Shown in pieces: positions 25,446-34,868 of a stretch of 64,000 nt of DNA; position 1 is the first letter of the stretch; each line of letters opens with the position of its first letter. The position numbers were made by a program, and so were the translations under genes. Source of the stretch: Rhodospirillaceae bacterium SYSU D60007. GTDB taxonomy: Bacteria; Pseudomonadota; Alphaproteobacteria; Reyranellales; Reyranellaceae. The notes below the pieces were generated by a model. It had not been told where the DNA came from. It made no database searches and saw only the letters and a program-made list of their open reading frames with translations. The DNA is taken from assembly GCA_003574685.1 (NCBI GenBank), contig QOCQ01000008.1, positions 62,001 through 126,000 of the forward strand. The letters are read 5' to 3'.

Positions 25446-26681
25446 CTAGAACGCCGGCCGGTCAAAGCTGGTCGGTGCCGGGTCAATCACGCGCAAGCTT
25501 TCGTCGCCGATTTCGAGGACTGCCAGTGCGCGCTCCACACGGCCATCGGCGCGGAAGCGGAAGGGCCCGTCCAGGCCGCTGAAGCCAGCGGGGTTGGTCA
25601 GTGCTGTCGCCGAAAAGTCGCCACCCGGCCTGGCGCGCGCCAGCTTTGCCGCCATGGTCACCGCATCGTAGGCAAGCGTCGCCAGCCGGTGCGGCGGCTT
25701 GCCGTGGACAGCCTCGTACTTGCGCTCGAAGGCGGCGCGCCGGGCAGGGTCAGGTGCGGCGAACCATGCGCCAACGAGACTTTCTTCGGACGTGATATCG
25801 GGTGTGTCCCATACGCCTGTACCGACGAACTGCGGCTTCTTGGCATCGGGAGCCGTGATGTCGAGTGCTCGCGTGGCCGCGGAGAGCTCCGGTCCGGCGA
25901 CCGGCAGCAGAACGGCGGTCGTGTCAGTGCCCTTTGTCACGGCCTCGACCACGCGGCCCGCATTGCCGCTGAGGTTGCCGCCGGCAAAACGAAAGCGCTC
26001 GGCAGCCACGAACGTTCCGCCATGCGGCGTGACCGCCTCCCGCAGGGCCTGCGTCGCCTGTTCCCCATAGGTGCTCGCCGGGGTGAAGGCAGCAAAACGC
26101 CGGATGCCCTTCGAAAGCGCGTATTCGGCGACACGCCGCACCTGCGAATGCACACCAAGGCCCATGGGATAGACGCCGGGCTGGGCGATGGCATCGTCAT
26201 TGGAGAAGCTCACCATCTCGATCCGCGATTCGCGTGCCGCCTCCGCCGCTGCTGCCGCCGAGTTGCCGAACAGCGGTCCAAGGATGATGACGGCGCCGTT
26301 CTCGACCGCTCTGTACACGGCCGCGACCGCCCTGCCCGGCGAATCGCCGGAATCAATGGGCATGATGGCGACGTCGCGACCCGCGCCGTCGAAGATCGCC
26401 AGTTCGGCAGCTTCCTGCATTGACATGCCGATGTCGCGCGCGCGGCCGGACAGCGGCAGCAGAAGCGCAACCTTGAACTTGCCGGTGCTTGTCATGCGTG
26501 GCGCGGGCTCGGGCCGCGTTGCCGTCGCTGTAATGGGGGACGGTGGCGGTGTGCTAGCCTGCTGCATGGTGCCGGCGCACCCGCCAAGCAGCAGGCCGGC
26601 AGCCGCCATCGTAAGCCAGCCGGCGAAACTGCGTCGTGGGGTGCGGTCTGGCAGCGTTGGCGCAAGCGAACGGAGCATCAT
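25446..26681 (-). CDS. LpoA-like penicillin-binding-protein activator lipoprotein
   Basis: 411 residues with a lipoprotein signal ending in LLLGGC. The body is a type-1 periplasmic-binding-protein fold: FKVALLLPLSGRARDIGMSM, then VIILGPLFGNSAAAAAEAA and AFTPASTYGEQATQAL. This matches the C-terminal domain of LpoA (YraM), which activates PBP1a at the outer membrane. The family N-terminal TPR domain is absent, as in other alphaproteobacterial versions. Divergence from rsmI-yraN supports the call. Start 26681 or 26678; the alternative at 26702 overlaps rsmI. Confidence 0.86.
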   Translation of the reverse strand: MMLRSLAPTLPDRTPRRSFAGWLTMAAAGLLLGGCAGTMQQASTPPPSPITATATRPEPAPRMTSTGKFKVALLLPLSGRARDIGMSMQEAAELAIFDGAGRDVAIMPIDSGDSPGRAVAAVYRAVENGAVIILGPLFGNSAAAAAEAARESRIEMVSFSNDDAIAQPGVYPMGLGVHSQVRRVAEYALSKGIRRFAAFTPASTYGEQATQALREAVTPHGGTFVAAERFRFAGGNLSGNAGRVVEAVTKGTDTTAVLLPVAGPELSAATRALDITAPDAKKPQFVGTGVWDTPDITSEESLVGAWFAAPDPARRAAFERKYEAVHGKPPHRLATLAYDAVTMAAKLARARPGGDFSATALTNPAGFSGLDGPFRFRADGRVERALAVLEIGDESLRVIDPAPTSFDRPAF

Positions 26682-26700
26682 GACTCTCCCCAGACGGACC

Positions 26701-27582
26701 ATGCCGACGACGGCCGACGGTAGCGACGCGACCGGCGCAAGTAAACCGGCGCCGGGCCTCTACCTTGTGGCCACGCCGATTGGCAATGCGCGCGACATCA
26801 CATTGCGGGCGCTTGATGTCCTGCGCCTGGCCGACGCAATCGCCTGCGAGGACACCCGGGTGACGCGTACGCTGCTAACGCTTTACGGCATTTCGGCGAC
26901 GGTCATGGCCTGTCACGATCACAACGAAGCCACAGCCGCCGCACGTATCGTTGCCGGCATTGCGGCCGGCCAGGTGATCGCTATGGTCAGCGATGCGGGC
27001 ATGCCGGCGATTTCGGACCCCGGCAGGCGCGTCGTGCGTGCCGTCGTCGATGCCGGGCTTTTCATCACGGCAATTCCCGGTCCGTCCGCAGTGTTGACCG
27101 CGCTGACCTTGTCGGGACTGCCGGCGGAACCCTTCCTGTTCGGCGGCTTCCTGCCCGGAAGGACTGCAGAGAGACGCCAGACGATCGCCGGCTTCGCCAG
27201 CGTGCCGGCCACGCTCGTCTTCTTCGAAGCGCCCCATCGGCTGATGGAGTCGCTGGCGGATCTGGCAGACCTGCTGGGACCGCGTTCTGCTGCGGTTGCG
27301 CGCGAGCTGACCAAGCGTTTCGAAGAGGTACGGCGTGCACCGCTGGACGAGCTGGCGCGTCACTATGCCGGGACGGGTGCGCCGAGGGGCGAGATCGTGC
27401 TGGTGATCGCACCGCCGGGACCGAAACCGGCGGCCTCGACGGCGGACATTGACGAGGCCCTGCGTACGGCACTCGCCGGCACTGGCGTGCGCGAGGCGGC
27501 GGCCGAGGTAGCCGCCCGCTTCGGCCGGCCACGGCGCGAGGTCTATGCCCGGGCGCTGGCGCTCAAGCGTATGCTAGACTAG
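26701..27582 (+). CDS. rsmI: 16S rRNA (cytidine(1402)-2'-O)-methyltransferase
   Basis: 293 residues of the tetrapyrrole-methylase fold. LYLVATPIGNARDITLRALD, IACEDTRVTRTLL, SDAGMPAISDPG, AIPGPSAVLTALTLSGLP and FFEAPHRL are the RsmI signature blocks. It 2'-O-methylates C1402 in the decoding centre. The ATG at 26701 is preferred; an in-frame ATG at 26680 would overlap the divergent lipoprotein start, and frame farther upstream is spurious. yraN follows 4 bases later. Confidence 0.95.
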   Translation: MPTTADGSDATGASKPAPGLYLVATPIGNARDITLRALDVLRLADAIACEDTRVTRTLLTLYGISATVMACHDHNEATAAARIVAGIAAGQVIAMVSDAGMPAISDPGRRVVRAVVDAGLFITAIPGPSAVLTALTLSGLPAEPFLFGGFLPGRTAERRQTIAGFASVPATLVFFEAPHRLMESLADLADLLGPRSAAVARELTKRFEEVRRAPLDELARHYAGTGAPRGEIVLVIAPPGPKPAASTADIDEALRTALAGTGVREAAAEVAARFGRPRREVYARALALKRMLD

Positions 27583-27586
27583 CGCG

Positions 27587-27967
27587 ATGCTGCCTTCCCG
27601 ATCCGCAATCGACCCCCGCCGCGTTGCGGCCGACCGGCTGGGACGGTGGGCGGAATGGCGCTGCGTCTGGCGGCTTCGGCTCTGCGGCTATCGTGTGCTG
27701 GCGCGGCGCCTGCGCACGCCCGCCGGCGAAGTTGACATTGTCGCGCGGCGCGGTGCGTTGGTGGCCTTTGTCGAGGTGAAAGCGAGAGGCACTGCCGACG
27801 CGGCTGCCTTCGCCTTGACAGAACCGCAATGGCGGCGCATCGCTCGTGCAGCGGAGTTGTTCGTCGCGCGGCGGCCGGCCCTGGCGGACTGCGCGATCCG
27901 GTTCGACGCGATGCTGGTGACGCCACGCGGCTGGCCTACGCACGTTATCGATGCCTGGCGGCCCTGA
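27587..27967 (+). CDS. YraN/UPF0102 family protein
   Basis: 126 residues of the UPF0102 group, a restriction-endonuclease-like fold of unknown function. The metal-site pattern is visible in TPAGEVDIVARRGALVAFVE followed by VKARG (E, D and ExK). It starts 4 bases after rsmI, so the two genes are cotranscribed, and the rsmI-yraN pairing is widely conserved. Confidence 0.92.
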   Translation: MLPSRSAIDPRRVAADRLGRWAEWRCVWRLRLCGYRVLARRLRTPAGEVDIVARRGALVAFVEVKARGTADAAAFALTEPQWRRIARAAELFVARRPALADCAIRFDAMLVTPRGWPTHVIDAWRP

Positions 27968-27985
27968 CGGCGCGGATGGTTCCGA

Positions 27986-28852
27986 ATGGCCAAGCCCGAT
28001 CGGGAGCCCCTGCTGGCGCGGCTGACGGCGCTCTGCGAGGGCGGCGACGTTTCCGTCGATGTCATGGAAGCTGGCCTGGTTCTGTCGGCCCTGCGCCGTC
28101 CCGGGCTGGATCTGGAACCGTACCGCACGCATGCCGCCAGCCTGTGCGCCGAAGTGAGCGCCATGACATACCGCCGCTGGCCGCCGGAGGCAGCCTTGCG
28201 GGAAATCCTGGTGGGAATGCACGGCTACCGCGGCGATCGCGACACTTACGATGATCTGCAGAATGCCGATCTCGCCGCCGTCATCGACCGGCGGCGTGGC
28301 CTGCCCGTAGCGCTGAGCCTTGTGTGGCTGCATGCCGCGCGCGGCCAGGGCTGGACCTGTGTCGGCGTTTCGTTTCCCGGCCACTTCCTCATTCTTCTCG
28401 AAGCCGGTGAGACTCGCATCGTGATCGATCCCTTCAACGAGGGCGTCACCATGGAGCCGCGTGACCTGCAGGCGCTGCTCAAGGGCATCCATGGCGAGGA
28501 CGCCGAGCTTCGGCCGGAGCATGTCGCGACCATGTCGGACCGCGACGTGCTGCTTCGGCTGGAGAACAATATCAAGGTGCGGCAGTTGCGTGGCGGCGAT
28601 GCGGCCGGTGCGACGGCAACCCTGGAACGCATGACCGCCATTGCGCCCGACCGCATGGAGCTATGGTTCGAATCGGGCACGCTGAACGCACAGATCGAGG
28701 CCGTCGGCGCGGCCTGCCGCGCCTTCGACCGCTTCCTTACGGTCGACGCAAACATGCCGCCGTCGCGCGATCCGGCGGTCACGGCCGCACGTGCCGAGGC
28801 CCGCCGCGACGCCACGGCTCTCTTGCACGAATTGCGGCGGCGGCTTAACTGA
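27986..28852 (+). CDS. SirB1/transglutaminase-like family protein
   Basis: 288 residues. The N-terminal part carries the SirB1 region with a transglutaminase-like Cys-His-Asp arrangement ([15 protein letters not shown] and IVIDPFNEG). The C-terminal part is TPR-like ([20 protein letters not shown]). Function is unknown in general; the family is often found in the same neighbourhood as rsmI, yraN and gshB. Confidence 0.85.
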   Translation: MAKPDREPLLARLTALCEGGDVSVDVMEAGLVLSALRRPGLDLEPYRTHAASLCAEVSAMTYRRWPPEAALREILVGMHGYRGDRDTYDDLQNADLAAVIDRRRGLPVALSLVWLHAARGQGWTCVGVSFPGHFLILLEAGETRIVIDPFNEGVTMEPRDLQALLKGIHGEDAELRPEHVATMSDRDVLLRLENNIKVRQLRGGDAAGATATLERMTAIAPDRMELWFESGTLNAQIEAVGAACRAFDRFLTVDANMPPSRDPAVTAARAEARRDATALLHELRRRLN

Positions 28853-28892
28853 AACCGGCCGCCGTGCTGGCGGTGCCGGAGGATTTTCGCGC

Positions 28893-29855
28893 ATGGGTCT
28901 GGCCGTCGCTTTCCAGATGGACCACATCTCGAGCGTCGACATTGACGCTGATTCGACGTTCGTGCTGGCCTTGGAGGCGCAGGCGCGCGGACACACGCTC
29001 TGGCACTACACGCCGCCCGACCTTTTCTTCCGCGACCGCAAGGTGATGGCTCGGGCACAGCCGATGAAGGTGCGCCGCGAAAAGGGGCGGCACTACGAGC
29101 TGGGAGCGCCCGAGACCCTGGATCTGTCGAGGCTGGACGTGGTGTGGCTGCGGCAGGATCCGCCATTCGACATGGCCTACATCACGACGACCCACATTCT
29201 GGAGCACATCCACCCGGCAACCCTGGTGGTCAACGATCCGGCCAGCGTGCGCAACGCACCCGAGAAACTGTTTGTCACGCATTTCGACGGCATCATGCCG
29301 CCGACACTGATCGCCTCCGATGCCCAGCGCATTCGGGACTTCCGCGCCGAACACAAGGACATCATTCTCAAGCCGCTGTTCGGGAACGGCGGCGCCGGCG
29401 TTTTCCGCGTGCGTCCCGGCGACGAGAATTTCAACGCGCTGCTGGAGATGTTCTCAAAGGCCTCGCGCGAACCGATCATTGCCCAGCGCTATGTCCCGGA
29501 GGTTCGCCAGGGCGACAAGCGCATCATCCTGATCGACGGCGAGCCCGCCGGCGCTATTGACCGCGTGCCGGCGGAAGGGGAGGCGCGCTCCAACATGCAT
29601 GTCGGCGGCGTCGCGGTAAAGGCGGCGCTGACAAGCCGCGACCGCGAGATCTGCGCTGCCATCGGTCCGGCGCTGAAGCAGCGGGGGCTGATCTTCGTCG
29701 GCATCGACGTGATCGGCAACTGGCTGACGGAGATCAACGTGACCTCACCCACCGGCCTGCAACAGATCGATCGCTTCGACGGCGTCAATCTGGAGGGCAG
29801 GATCTGGGATGTGGTCGAGGCCAGACACGCCGCCGGCAGGGAGCCGCGTTCATGA
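28893..29855 (+). CDS. gshB: Glutathione synthase
   Basis: 320 residues, ATP-grasp enzyme that adds glycine to gamma-glutamylcysteine. [20 protein letters not shown] and [20 protein letters not shown] are the GshB N-domain blocks; the ATP-grasp part has [34 protein letters not shown] and [14 protein letters not shown]. The ATG at 28893 has a GGAGG 10 bases upstream; frame before it is read-through. The stop overlaps the next gene start (ATGA). Confidence 0.96.
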   Translation: MGLAVAFQMDHISSVDIDADSTFVLALEAQARGHTLWHYTPPDLFFRDRKVMARAQPMKVRREKGRHYELGAPETLDLSRLDVVWLRQDPPFDMAYITTTHILEHIHPATLVVNDPASVRNAPEKLFVTHFDGIMPPTLIASDAQRIRDFRAEHKDIILKPLFGNGGAGVFRVRPGDENFNALLEMFSKASREPIIAQRYVPEVRQGDKRIILIDGEPAGAIDRVPAEGEARSNMHVGGVAVKAALTSRDREICAAIGPALKQRGLIFVGIDVIGNWLTEINVTSPTGLQQIDRFDGVNLEGRIWDVVEARHAAGREPRS

Positions 29856-30427
29856 GCCGTGGCCTGCCTGCTGCGGTGCTGGCACTGTTTCTAGTGACTG
29901 GGGTATTCACGGCCGCGCCGGTACGGGCCCAGATCGAGATCCTGCTGACCCGGCCGCTGGTAAGCGCGGTTGAGAAGGGTGACCTGACGGCGGTGCGGCA
30001 GCAATTGCTGAAAGGCGAGAATCCCAATCAGATCAATGCGCGACGCCAGACGATCTTGATCATCGCCGCCTCGAGAGGCGACGTCGAAATCGCCGATGCC
30101 TTGCTGAACGCCGGTGCTATCGTCGATGGCACCGATGGCGAAGGGCGCACGGCGCTGATGTGGGCGGCGGATCGCGACGATCCGGAAATGGTGCGGGTGC
30201 TGCTGCGGCGAAATCCCCGGGTGAATGCCCAGAACCAGCAGGGATTGACGGCGATGATGATGGCCGCGCGCAACGGTTCGGGCGAGATCGTCCGGGCGCT
30301 GCTTGACAAGCGTGCCGATCCCAATATCGCGGACTACACCGGGCGTACGGCCATGACTTACGCACGCCAGTCGCGCCGTGGCGCTGCCGTCGTCGAGATT
30401 CTGCGCCGCGCCGGCGCCAAGGGGTAG
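29852..30427 (+). CDS. Exported ankyrin-repeat protein
   Basis: 191 residues: a signal peptide ([16 protein letters not shown]) and four to five ankyrin repeats, for example [20 protein letters not shown], then [20 protein letters not shown] and [12 protein letters not shown] periplasmic binding role is likely. The ATG overlaps the gshB stop, so translation is coupled. Confidence 0.88.
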   Translation: MSRGLPAAVLALFLVTGVFTAAPVRAQIEILLTRPLVSAVEKGDLTAVRQQLLKGENPNQINARRQTILIIAASRGDVEIADALLNAGAIVDGTDGEGRTALMWAADRDDPEMVRVLLRRNPRVNAQNQQGLTAMMMAARNGSGEIVRALLDKRADPNIADYTGRTAMTYARQSRRGAAVVEILRRAGAKG

Positions 30428-30535
30428 TGGCCGGCGAGCAATGCGCGCATTGGTGATGCAACTCTCAACCCCGGTGGGTCGTTTCGTCTCCTGACGCGAG
30501 GGTCGCGTTCTGCGGTCCTGGCAAGGGAGACCGGC

Positions 30536-30965
30536 ATGCGTCACGTCCCAACTGGCTGGTTGCGTTTTCGCCCGCGCTTCGATTTCCCGCCGGCGCCGAT
30601 GCTGAACGTGCTGGGACGGCTCGACCGCGCCCGTGCAAGCGAAGCGGAGCTGCGGGGCGAGGCGCTGTTCTTTGGCAAGGGCCAGTGCAGCGCCTGCCAC
30701 GTGCCGCCGTACTACATCGGCAACTTGATGCACAATCTGCAGACAGAGCGGTTCTTCAAACCGCAGACGATCAACGGCCGCCGGGCGGTGGCCGATGGCC
30801 CCATCAAGACGTTTCCGCTGCGCGGCCAAGGACTCGCCGCCCTACCTGCATGACGGCCGGCTGCTGACGCTCGACGACACGGTCGAATTCTTCAACCTCG
30901 TCCTGGAACTGAAGCTGACGCAGCAGGAGGAGGGCGACCTGATCGCTTTCCTGAGAGCCCTTTAG
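30536..30965 (+). pseudogene. Broken C-terminal fragment of a cytochrome c peroxidase-like protein
   Basis: The first frame carries one c-haem site (GQCSACH) and a conserved block ending ADGPIKTFPLRG at nt 30826. The homologous text (KDSPPYLHDGRLLTLDDTVE) then resumes from 30828 in another frame and runs to a stop at 30963-30965. The expected codon between G and K is reduced to one base at 30827, so about two bases are lost. The upstream ~300 residues with the first haem domain are also missing, so this is a relic of a dihaem peroxidase/MauG-type gene, not a working gene. Confidence 0.8.
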
Positions 30966-30974
30966 CCAGGCTGA

Positions 30975-31895
30975 TTACCAGTAGCGCACCGGGCCGGTGT
31001 CGAGGTGGACGAAGCCGCTGCGCGGGTAGTAGCCCACGCCCCCCAGCCCGAGCTGGCGGGCAGCACGACGGATCTGTCCCGCACTGCGGCCGGGCAGCAT
31101 GACGTCGATCGCCTGGCCCCGCATGTGCAGGCTGTCCGAGGCGACACCACTGCTGACGCTCGCCAGCCAGGCGTTGGTTTCAGGCGAGCGATAGGCCGAG
31201 AGCACACGCCAGGCCGATGTCGAACGAAGCTGCCGGCGCACGCGCCAGAGGACGTCGAACAGCGCCGGATCCATCTGCACATGGTCGCCGGTGCGCCGGT
31301 CGCCCAGGAAGCGGTTGAGCCGGTCCAGCTCTGTTTGCACGTAGCGGCCGTTTCGCCAGTAGGTTGCGTTCAGCGACTCGCCGGTGTGCATGTTGTATAG
31401 CGACAGCGTACGCGCGCCTGCCCCGCTGGGCGGCGGCAGCACAGGCATTCGCCCGTAGCGTGTCGAACCCCGTCTCTCCGGACGGGCTAGACGGCTGGCG
31501 GTCTGTACCTTGCGCGCTTTGGTCGGGCGCAGCTTGCGGCTTGCCGCGGCACGCGCCTGGACCGCCCGCGTGGGACGGGCCTTGCGCTTCGTGACTGCCG
31601 TGCGTTTGGCCGCCGTTGTCGGTCCGCGCGGCGGCTGCACCCGCTGGGCGGCTGGCCCTGTCTTTGTTGCCCGGGATGCCTGGGTGGAGCGGCGAACGAC
31701 AGGTGGCTTGTTTTTTGACGTGATCCCGCGTGCCTTGCCGCGCTTCTTGCCCGTCTTCGTGCTGTCCGGGACAGTCTTGACGGCCGGTTTTGCCGCCCTG
31801 ATCGATGGGCTGGTATCACGCTGCGCCCGGCTTTCGTTGCCGGGGGCCAGGCCGATGGTCAGGGCGACAATGAGAAAAGCGATCTTCCCCAGCAT
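30975..31895 (-). CDS. DUF882/YcbK-type murein endopeptidase family protein
   Basis: 306 residues from the ATG at 31895 (MLGKIAFLIVALTIGLAPG). A signal peptide is followed by a very basic, Lys/Arg/Thr-rich region of ~110 residues, then the DUF882 (MepK/YcbK) domain: LSLYNMHTGESLNATYW, SAYRSPETN, the metal site in SLHMRGQAIDVMLPG and GFVHLDTGPVRYW. The HxxxxxxxD and HxD pattern fits a D-peptide crosslink cleaver acting in the cell wall. The basic linker may bind cell-wall polymers or DNA. Confidence 0.88.
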   Translation of the reverse strand: MLGKIAFLIVALTIGLAPGNESRAQRDTSPSIRAAKPAVKTVPDSTKTGKKRGKARGITSKNKPPVVRRSTQASRATKTGPAAQRVQPPRGPTTAAKRTAVTKRKARPTRAVQARAAASRKLRPTKARKVQTASRLARPERRGSTRYGRMPVLPPPSGAGARTLSLYNMHTGESLNATYWRNGRYVQTELDRLNRFLGDRRTGDHVQMDPALFDVLWRVRRQLRSTSAWRVLSAYRSPETNAWLASVSSGVASDSLHMRGQAIDVMLPGRSAGQIRRAARQLGLGGVGYYPRSGFVHLDTGPVRYW

Positions 31896-32023
31896 GCCGG
31901 TCTCTTTGTAAACACAACGCCACAAAAAGCTGTCGCCACACCGTCATGACGGACCGGCGGCAGACGGCGATCAGCGCGGAGCACGCGGCACCGGGACAGA
32001 AGGTGCCAGCGCAGGGGGCCCGC

Positions 32024-32719
32024 TCAGTAGCGGGCCAGGTACTGGCGCAACTCGTTGGCGCCGGGATTGGAATAGCGGCGCTCCATGACAATGGCGCGGC
32101 CGCGAGCCCCCTGTCCATAGTAGAGTGCGTTCCAGTCGTTGTCCGGCTCGAGTAGCGAACCCTCGAGCGCACCGCCTACAAACAGGCCATCGGCCTTGGA
32201 ATAGGCAACGATATCGGCGCCGACATTCGCTGTGGTGGCGCCAGCGAGACCCCCGCCGGCACTGACCACCGTGACGCCCATTTCGGCGCCGAACTTGAAC
32301 TTGCTGTCGAGCAGGGCGTTCAGGCCCTTCTCGGTGAGGATGATCAGCACGATTTCCTGGACCCGGCCGCCGACCTGCAGGCCGATGCTGCCCGATCCCA
32401 TGTTGTAGAACGCAGGATAGCTCCAGTCGCCGGGACCGTTTCTACCCAGCAGCACGCCGCGGCCGCCAGCGCCGCCGATCAGAAAGGCGGCCTGCGCGTA
32501 AGCCGGCAGGATGAGAACGCCCCGCGCCCTCTTCAACTGGTTGGCGGCCTCGGGAAAGTCCCGGCTTTCGATGACCCGTTTGGCGGCATCGAGGGCATCA
32601 TTGACGAGCGCCTGGCGCTTGGCATCGGCGAGTGCGGACGACAAGGGGACCAATGGCGTGATGGCCGCCGCCGAAGCGACGAACAGGCGACGCGTCAGCG
32701 TCGGGCGAAACGTCGGCAT
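32024..32719 (-). CDS. SYLF (Ysc84-like) lipid-binding domain protein
   Basis: 231 residues. The start at 32719 gives TRRLFVASAAAITPLVPLSS, which looks like a Tat-type or plain export signal. The rest is a SYLF/DUF domain: KRARGVLILPAYAQAAFLIG, GSGSIGLQVGGRVQEIVLII, then YSKADGLFVGGALEGSLLEP and YYGQGARGRAI. Related eukaryotic domains bind phosphoinositides; the bacterial function is not known. Frame upstream of 32719 is read-through. Confidence 0.88.
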   Translation of the reverse strand: MPTFRPTLTRRLFVASAAAITPLVPLSSALADAKRQALVNDALDAAKRVIESRDFPEAANQLKRARGVLILPAYAQAAFLIGGAGGRGVLLGRNGPGDWSYPAFYNMGSGSIGLQVGGRVQEIVLIILTEKGLNALLDSKFKFGAEMGVTVVSAGGGLAGATTANVGADIVAYSKADGLFVGGALEGSLLEPDNDWNALYYGQGARGRAIVMERRYSNPGANELRQYLARY

Positions 32720-32810
32720 GGTTATGCTCCATTGCTGGCTGCGGCAGGCAGGGGGGGAACGCCTTCTTGTTGCCGCAGCGCCCGCACCATAGCACTCCCG
32801 GGCGGCAAGA

Positions 32811-33350
32811 TCATCGGCCCTGCGCAGGGCGGAAATGTGACGGTGGCCAGTCCGCCGGGGCGCATTTGCCGAGCAGGGCGTTCGCGCGGGACGCCACCGC
32901 ATCGACCGCAGCCCCATCGGTCTGCCACAGGCCGGCGACCGGCAGTGACTCGCCATCCGCGAGTTCGAGCCGAAGCCTGTAGACGGGCAGCCCATCCCGA
33001 CCGGCCGTTTGGGCCCGCACGAAGCCTCCGACCTGTGATGCCGGCCAGTGCTGCGTCACCCGCCGAAGCGCGCTCTTCCGGGTGAGGGTGACGGCGCCAT
33101 GCGTTCCATCCACGTGGAGAGACAGGGTCGTCCTGGCCAGAGCCCGCCACAAGCCGATGCCGGAGACCGTCGCGGCCAGCGGCACGATCAGCAGCAAGAC
33201 GACGTCGCGCAACTCGCCGCCCGGCTGGTATTCGGCGGCGGCCAGCACGGCGCAGCTTCCGGCCGCCGCAAAATTGAACACGCCGATCCAGCGGTCGAAG
33301 GTCGGACGGTCATCGACAATGAGATCGGTACCCAGATCGCGCACGCGCAT
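32811..33350 (-). CDS. Small membrane protein of unknown function
   Basis: 179 residues from the ATG at 33350 (MRVRDLGTDLIVDDRPT); a GTG seven codons upstream is possible. Two adjacent helices (FNFAAAGSCAVLAAAEY and DVVLLLIVPLAATVSGIGLW) are followed by a ~110-residue soluble part with beta character (TLSLHVDGTHGAVTLTRKSA). I recognise no family. It faces leftward between SYLF and cobU. Confidence 0.65.
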   Translation of the reverse strand: MRVRDLGTDLIVDDRPTFDRWIGVFNFAAAGSCAVLAAAEYQPGGELRDVVLLLIVPLAATVSGIGLWRALARTTLSLHVDGTHGAVTLTRKSALRRVTQHWPASQVGGFVRAQTAGRDGLPVYRLRLELADGESLPVAGLWQTDGAAVDAVASRANALLGKCAPADWPPSHFRPAQGR

Positions 33351-33417
33351 GCGCCACCATACCCCGTGCACATCGGTGCGGCATCACGCCTTCAGGCCTC
33401 GCACACACGGCATGGTG

Positions 33418-33990
33418 CTAGCCGCCTGCGGTGCCCTTCATCATCAGAGGCATGCCCGCGATCATGAACACCACACGGCGCGCACTGCGGGCCAGCCGCA
33501 TGTTGAGACGCCCGGCCTCGTCGCGGAACCGCCGCGCAAGAGCGTTGTCGGGGACGATGCCCAGCCCGACCTCGTTGGCAACCAGTGTTACGTCGACATG
33601 CATGCCGGCCAGTACATCCGCCAGCGCCGCGGTGGCGGCCACCAGGTCCTCGCCACGCAGCAGCAGGTTGGACAGCCAAAGTGTCAGACAGTCGACCAGG
33701 ATGGGCACACCTTCGTCGTGACGTCGCAGCACACCCGCAAGATCCAGCGGTTCTTCCACCGTGAGCCAGTGGCGGCCGCGCCGCCAGCGATGCTCGGCGA
33801 TGCGCGCCGCCATTTCGGCATCGCGATGGTGCTCGCTGTCGGCCGGATCCGCGGTCGCGATCAGCAACGCCGGCCGTGGCGGACCGCCGGCCAGCGTGCC
33901 ATCGACCAGCTTTTCGGCGTAGGTGCTCTTGCCGGAACGCGCCCCGCCCAGCACCAGGGTGACATGCGGCAACAGAGGAACTTCAGGCAT
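33418..33990 (-). CDS. cobU: Adenosylcobinamide kinase / guanylyltransferase
   Basis: 190 residues. The P-loop is LGGARSGKSTYAE and the guanylyl-acceptor His region is RWRRGRHWLTVEE; VDCLTLWLSNLL and LVANEVGLGIVPDNALARRF are family blocks. It phosphorylates adenosylcobinamide and loads GMP for CobS. The ATG at 33990 overlaps the cobS stop region, so the two are translationally linked. Called cobP in some alphaproteobacterial naming. Confidence 0.95.
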   Translation of the reverse strand: MPEVPLLPHVTLVLGGARSGKSTYAEKLVDGTLAGGPPRPALLIATADPADSEHHRDAEMAARIAEHRWRRGRHWLTVEEPLDLAGVLRRHDEGVPILVDCLTLWLSNLLLRGEDLVAATAALADVLAGMHVDVTLVANEVGLGIVPDNALARRFRDEAGRLNMRLARSARRVVFMIAGMPLMMKGTAGG

Positions 33991-34813
33991 CACCGACACA
34001 GAGTGCCACGAGCACCAGCAACGCGATCTCGACCACCTGCTGGGTCGCACCCAGGGTGTCGCCCGTATAGCCGCCGATCCGCTCGCGCGCCACGGTGCTG
34101 CTGCCGGCGGCCAGCGCTGCGGCAAGCGGCGGCGCCAAAAGCGCGGCCAGCGAGGCCACACCGATCAGACAGACGAAGGCGGCCCCGCTGCCGATCAACA
34201 GCGTCAGGATGGCGGTATTCATGGCGGGCGCACCCATACCCGCGCCGAGTCCGTCGCTGCGGGCCGGAGACGAGCCGGCCAACGGCCAGGCCATGGCGGC
34301 GCGCGACAGGGAATGGACGGCTGAAAGAGTCAGTAACGCGGCGCCGGTGCCCGCCGCCGCCGTGACCTGCGCCAGTGCGGCGGCGCGCAACAGCAGCGAC
34401 AGCCCGATAGCGATTGCACCGTAGGTGCCGATACGGCTGTCGCGCAGGATTTCCAGCCGCCGGAGGCGGTCATCCGTCGGTGCACCGAAAGCGTCGACCG
34501 TGTCGGACAAGCCGTCTTCATGCAAGGCGCCCGTCAGCACGATGCCGGTCAGGAGGGCCACGCCCGCGGCGAGCCATGGACCTCCACCGAACCAGCTGGT
34601 GATGGTGAGATCGATCCCGGCTGCGAGCCCAATGGCCAGGCCCACGACTGGCCAGGTCGGCAGGATGTCGGCGCCGCGGAAGCGTGGCGTGCGATCGCCG
34701 CCGAATGGCAGGCAGGTGAAGAAGGCCGCGGCTTCGCCGAGCGCATGCAGCCAGTCCTGCGGCGTACGCGGTCCGTTGCCCGCATCGCCTCCAGATGGAT
34801 TTTCGCTGGTCAT
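33983..34813 (-). CDS. cobS: Adenosylcobinamide-GDP ribazoletransferase
   Basis: 276-residue inner-membrane enzyme that joins adenosylcobinamide-GDP to alpha-ribazole. FFTCLPFGGDRT, GALHEDGLSDTVDAFG (the catalytic acid region), and RDSRIGTYGAIAIGLSLLLR are diagnostic, with many hydrophobic helices around them. The ATG at 34813 (MTSENPSGG) gives a normal length; frame upstream of it runs into the cobT promoter and is spurious. Divergent from cobT. Confidence 0.95.
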   Translation of the reverse strand: MTSENPSGGDAGNGPRTPQDWLHALGEAAAFFTCLPFGGDRTPRFRGADILPTWPVVGLAIGLAAGIDLTITSWFGGGPWLAAGVALLTGIVLTGALHEDGLSDTVDAFGAPTDDRLRRLEILRDSRIGTYGAIAIGLSLLLRAAALAQVTAAAGTGAALLTLSAVHSLSRAAMAWPLAGSSPARSDGLGAGMGAPAMNTAILTLLIGSGAAFVCLIGVASLAALLAPPLAAALAAGSSTVARERIGGYTGDTLGATQQVVEIALLVLVALCVGDA

Positions 34814-34868
34814 GGCAGGGTGATTGTAGGACAAGTCCGGCCCACTTTCCTGCTCCCGAAAGCTTCTG

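Noticed and set aside
34814-34868. Cobalamin riboswitch between cobS and cobT
   Set aside because: The gap is only 55 bases and has no B12-box or P1-type helices.
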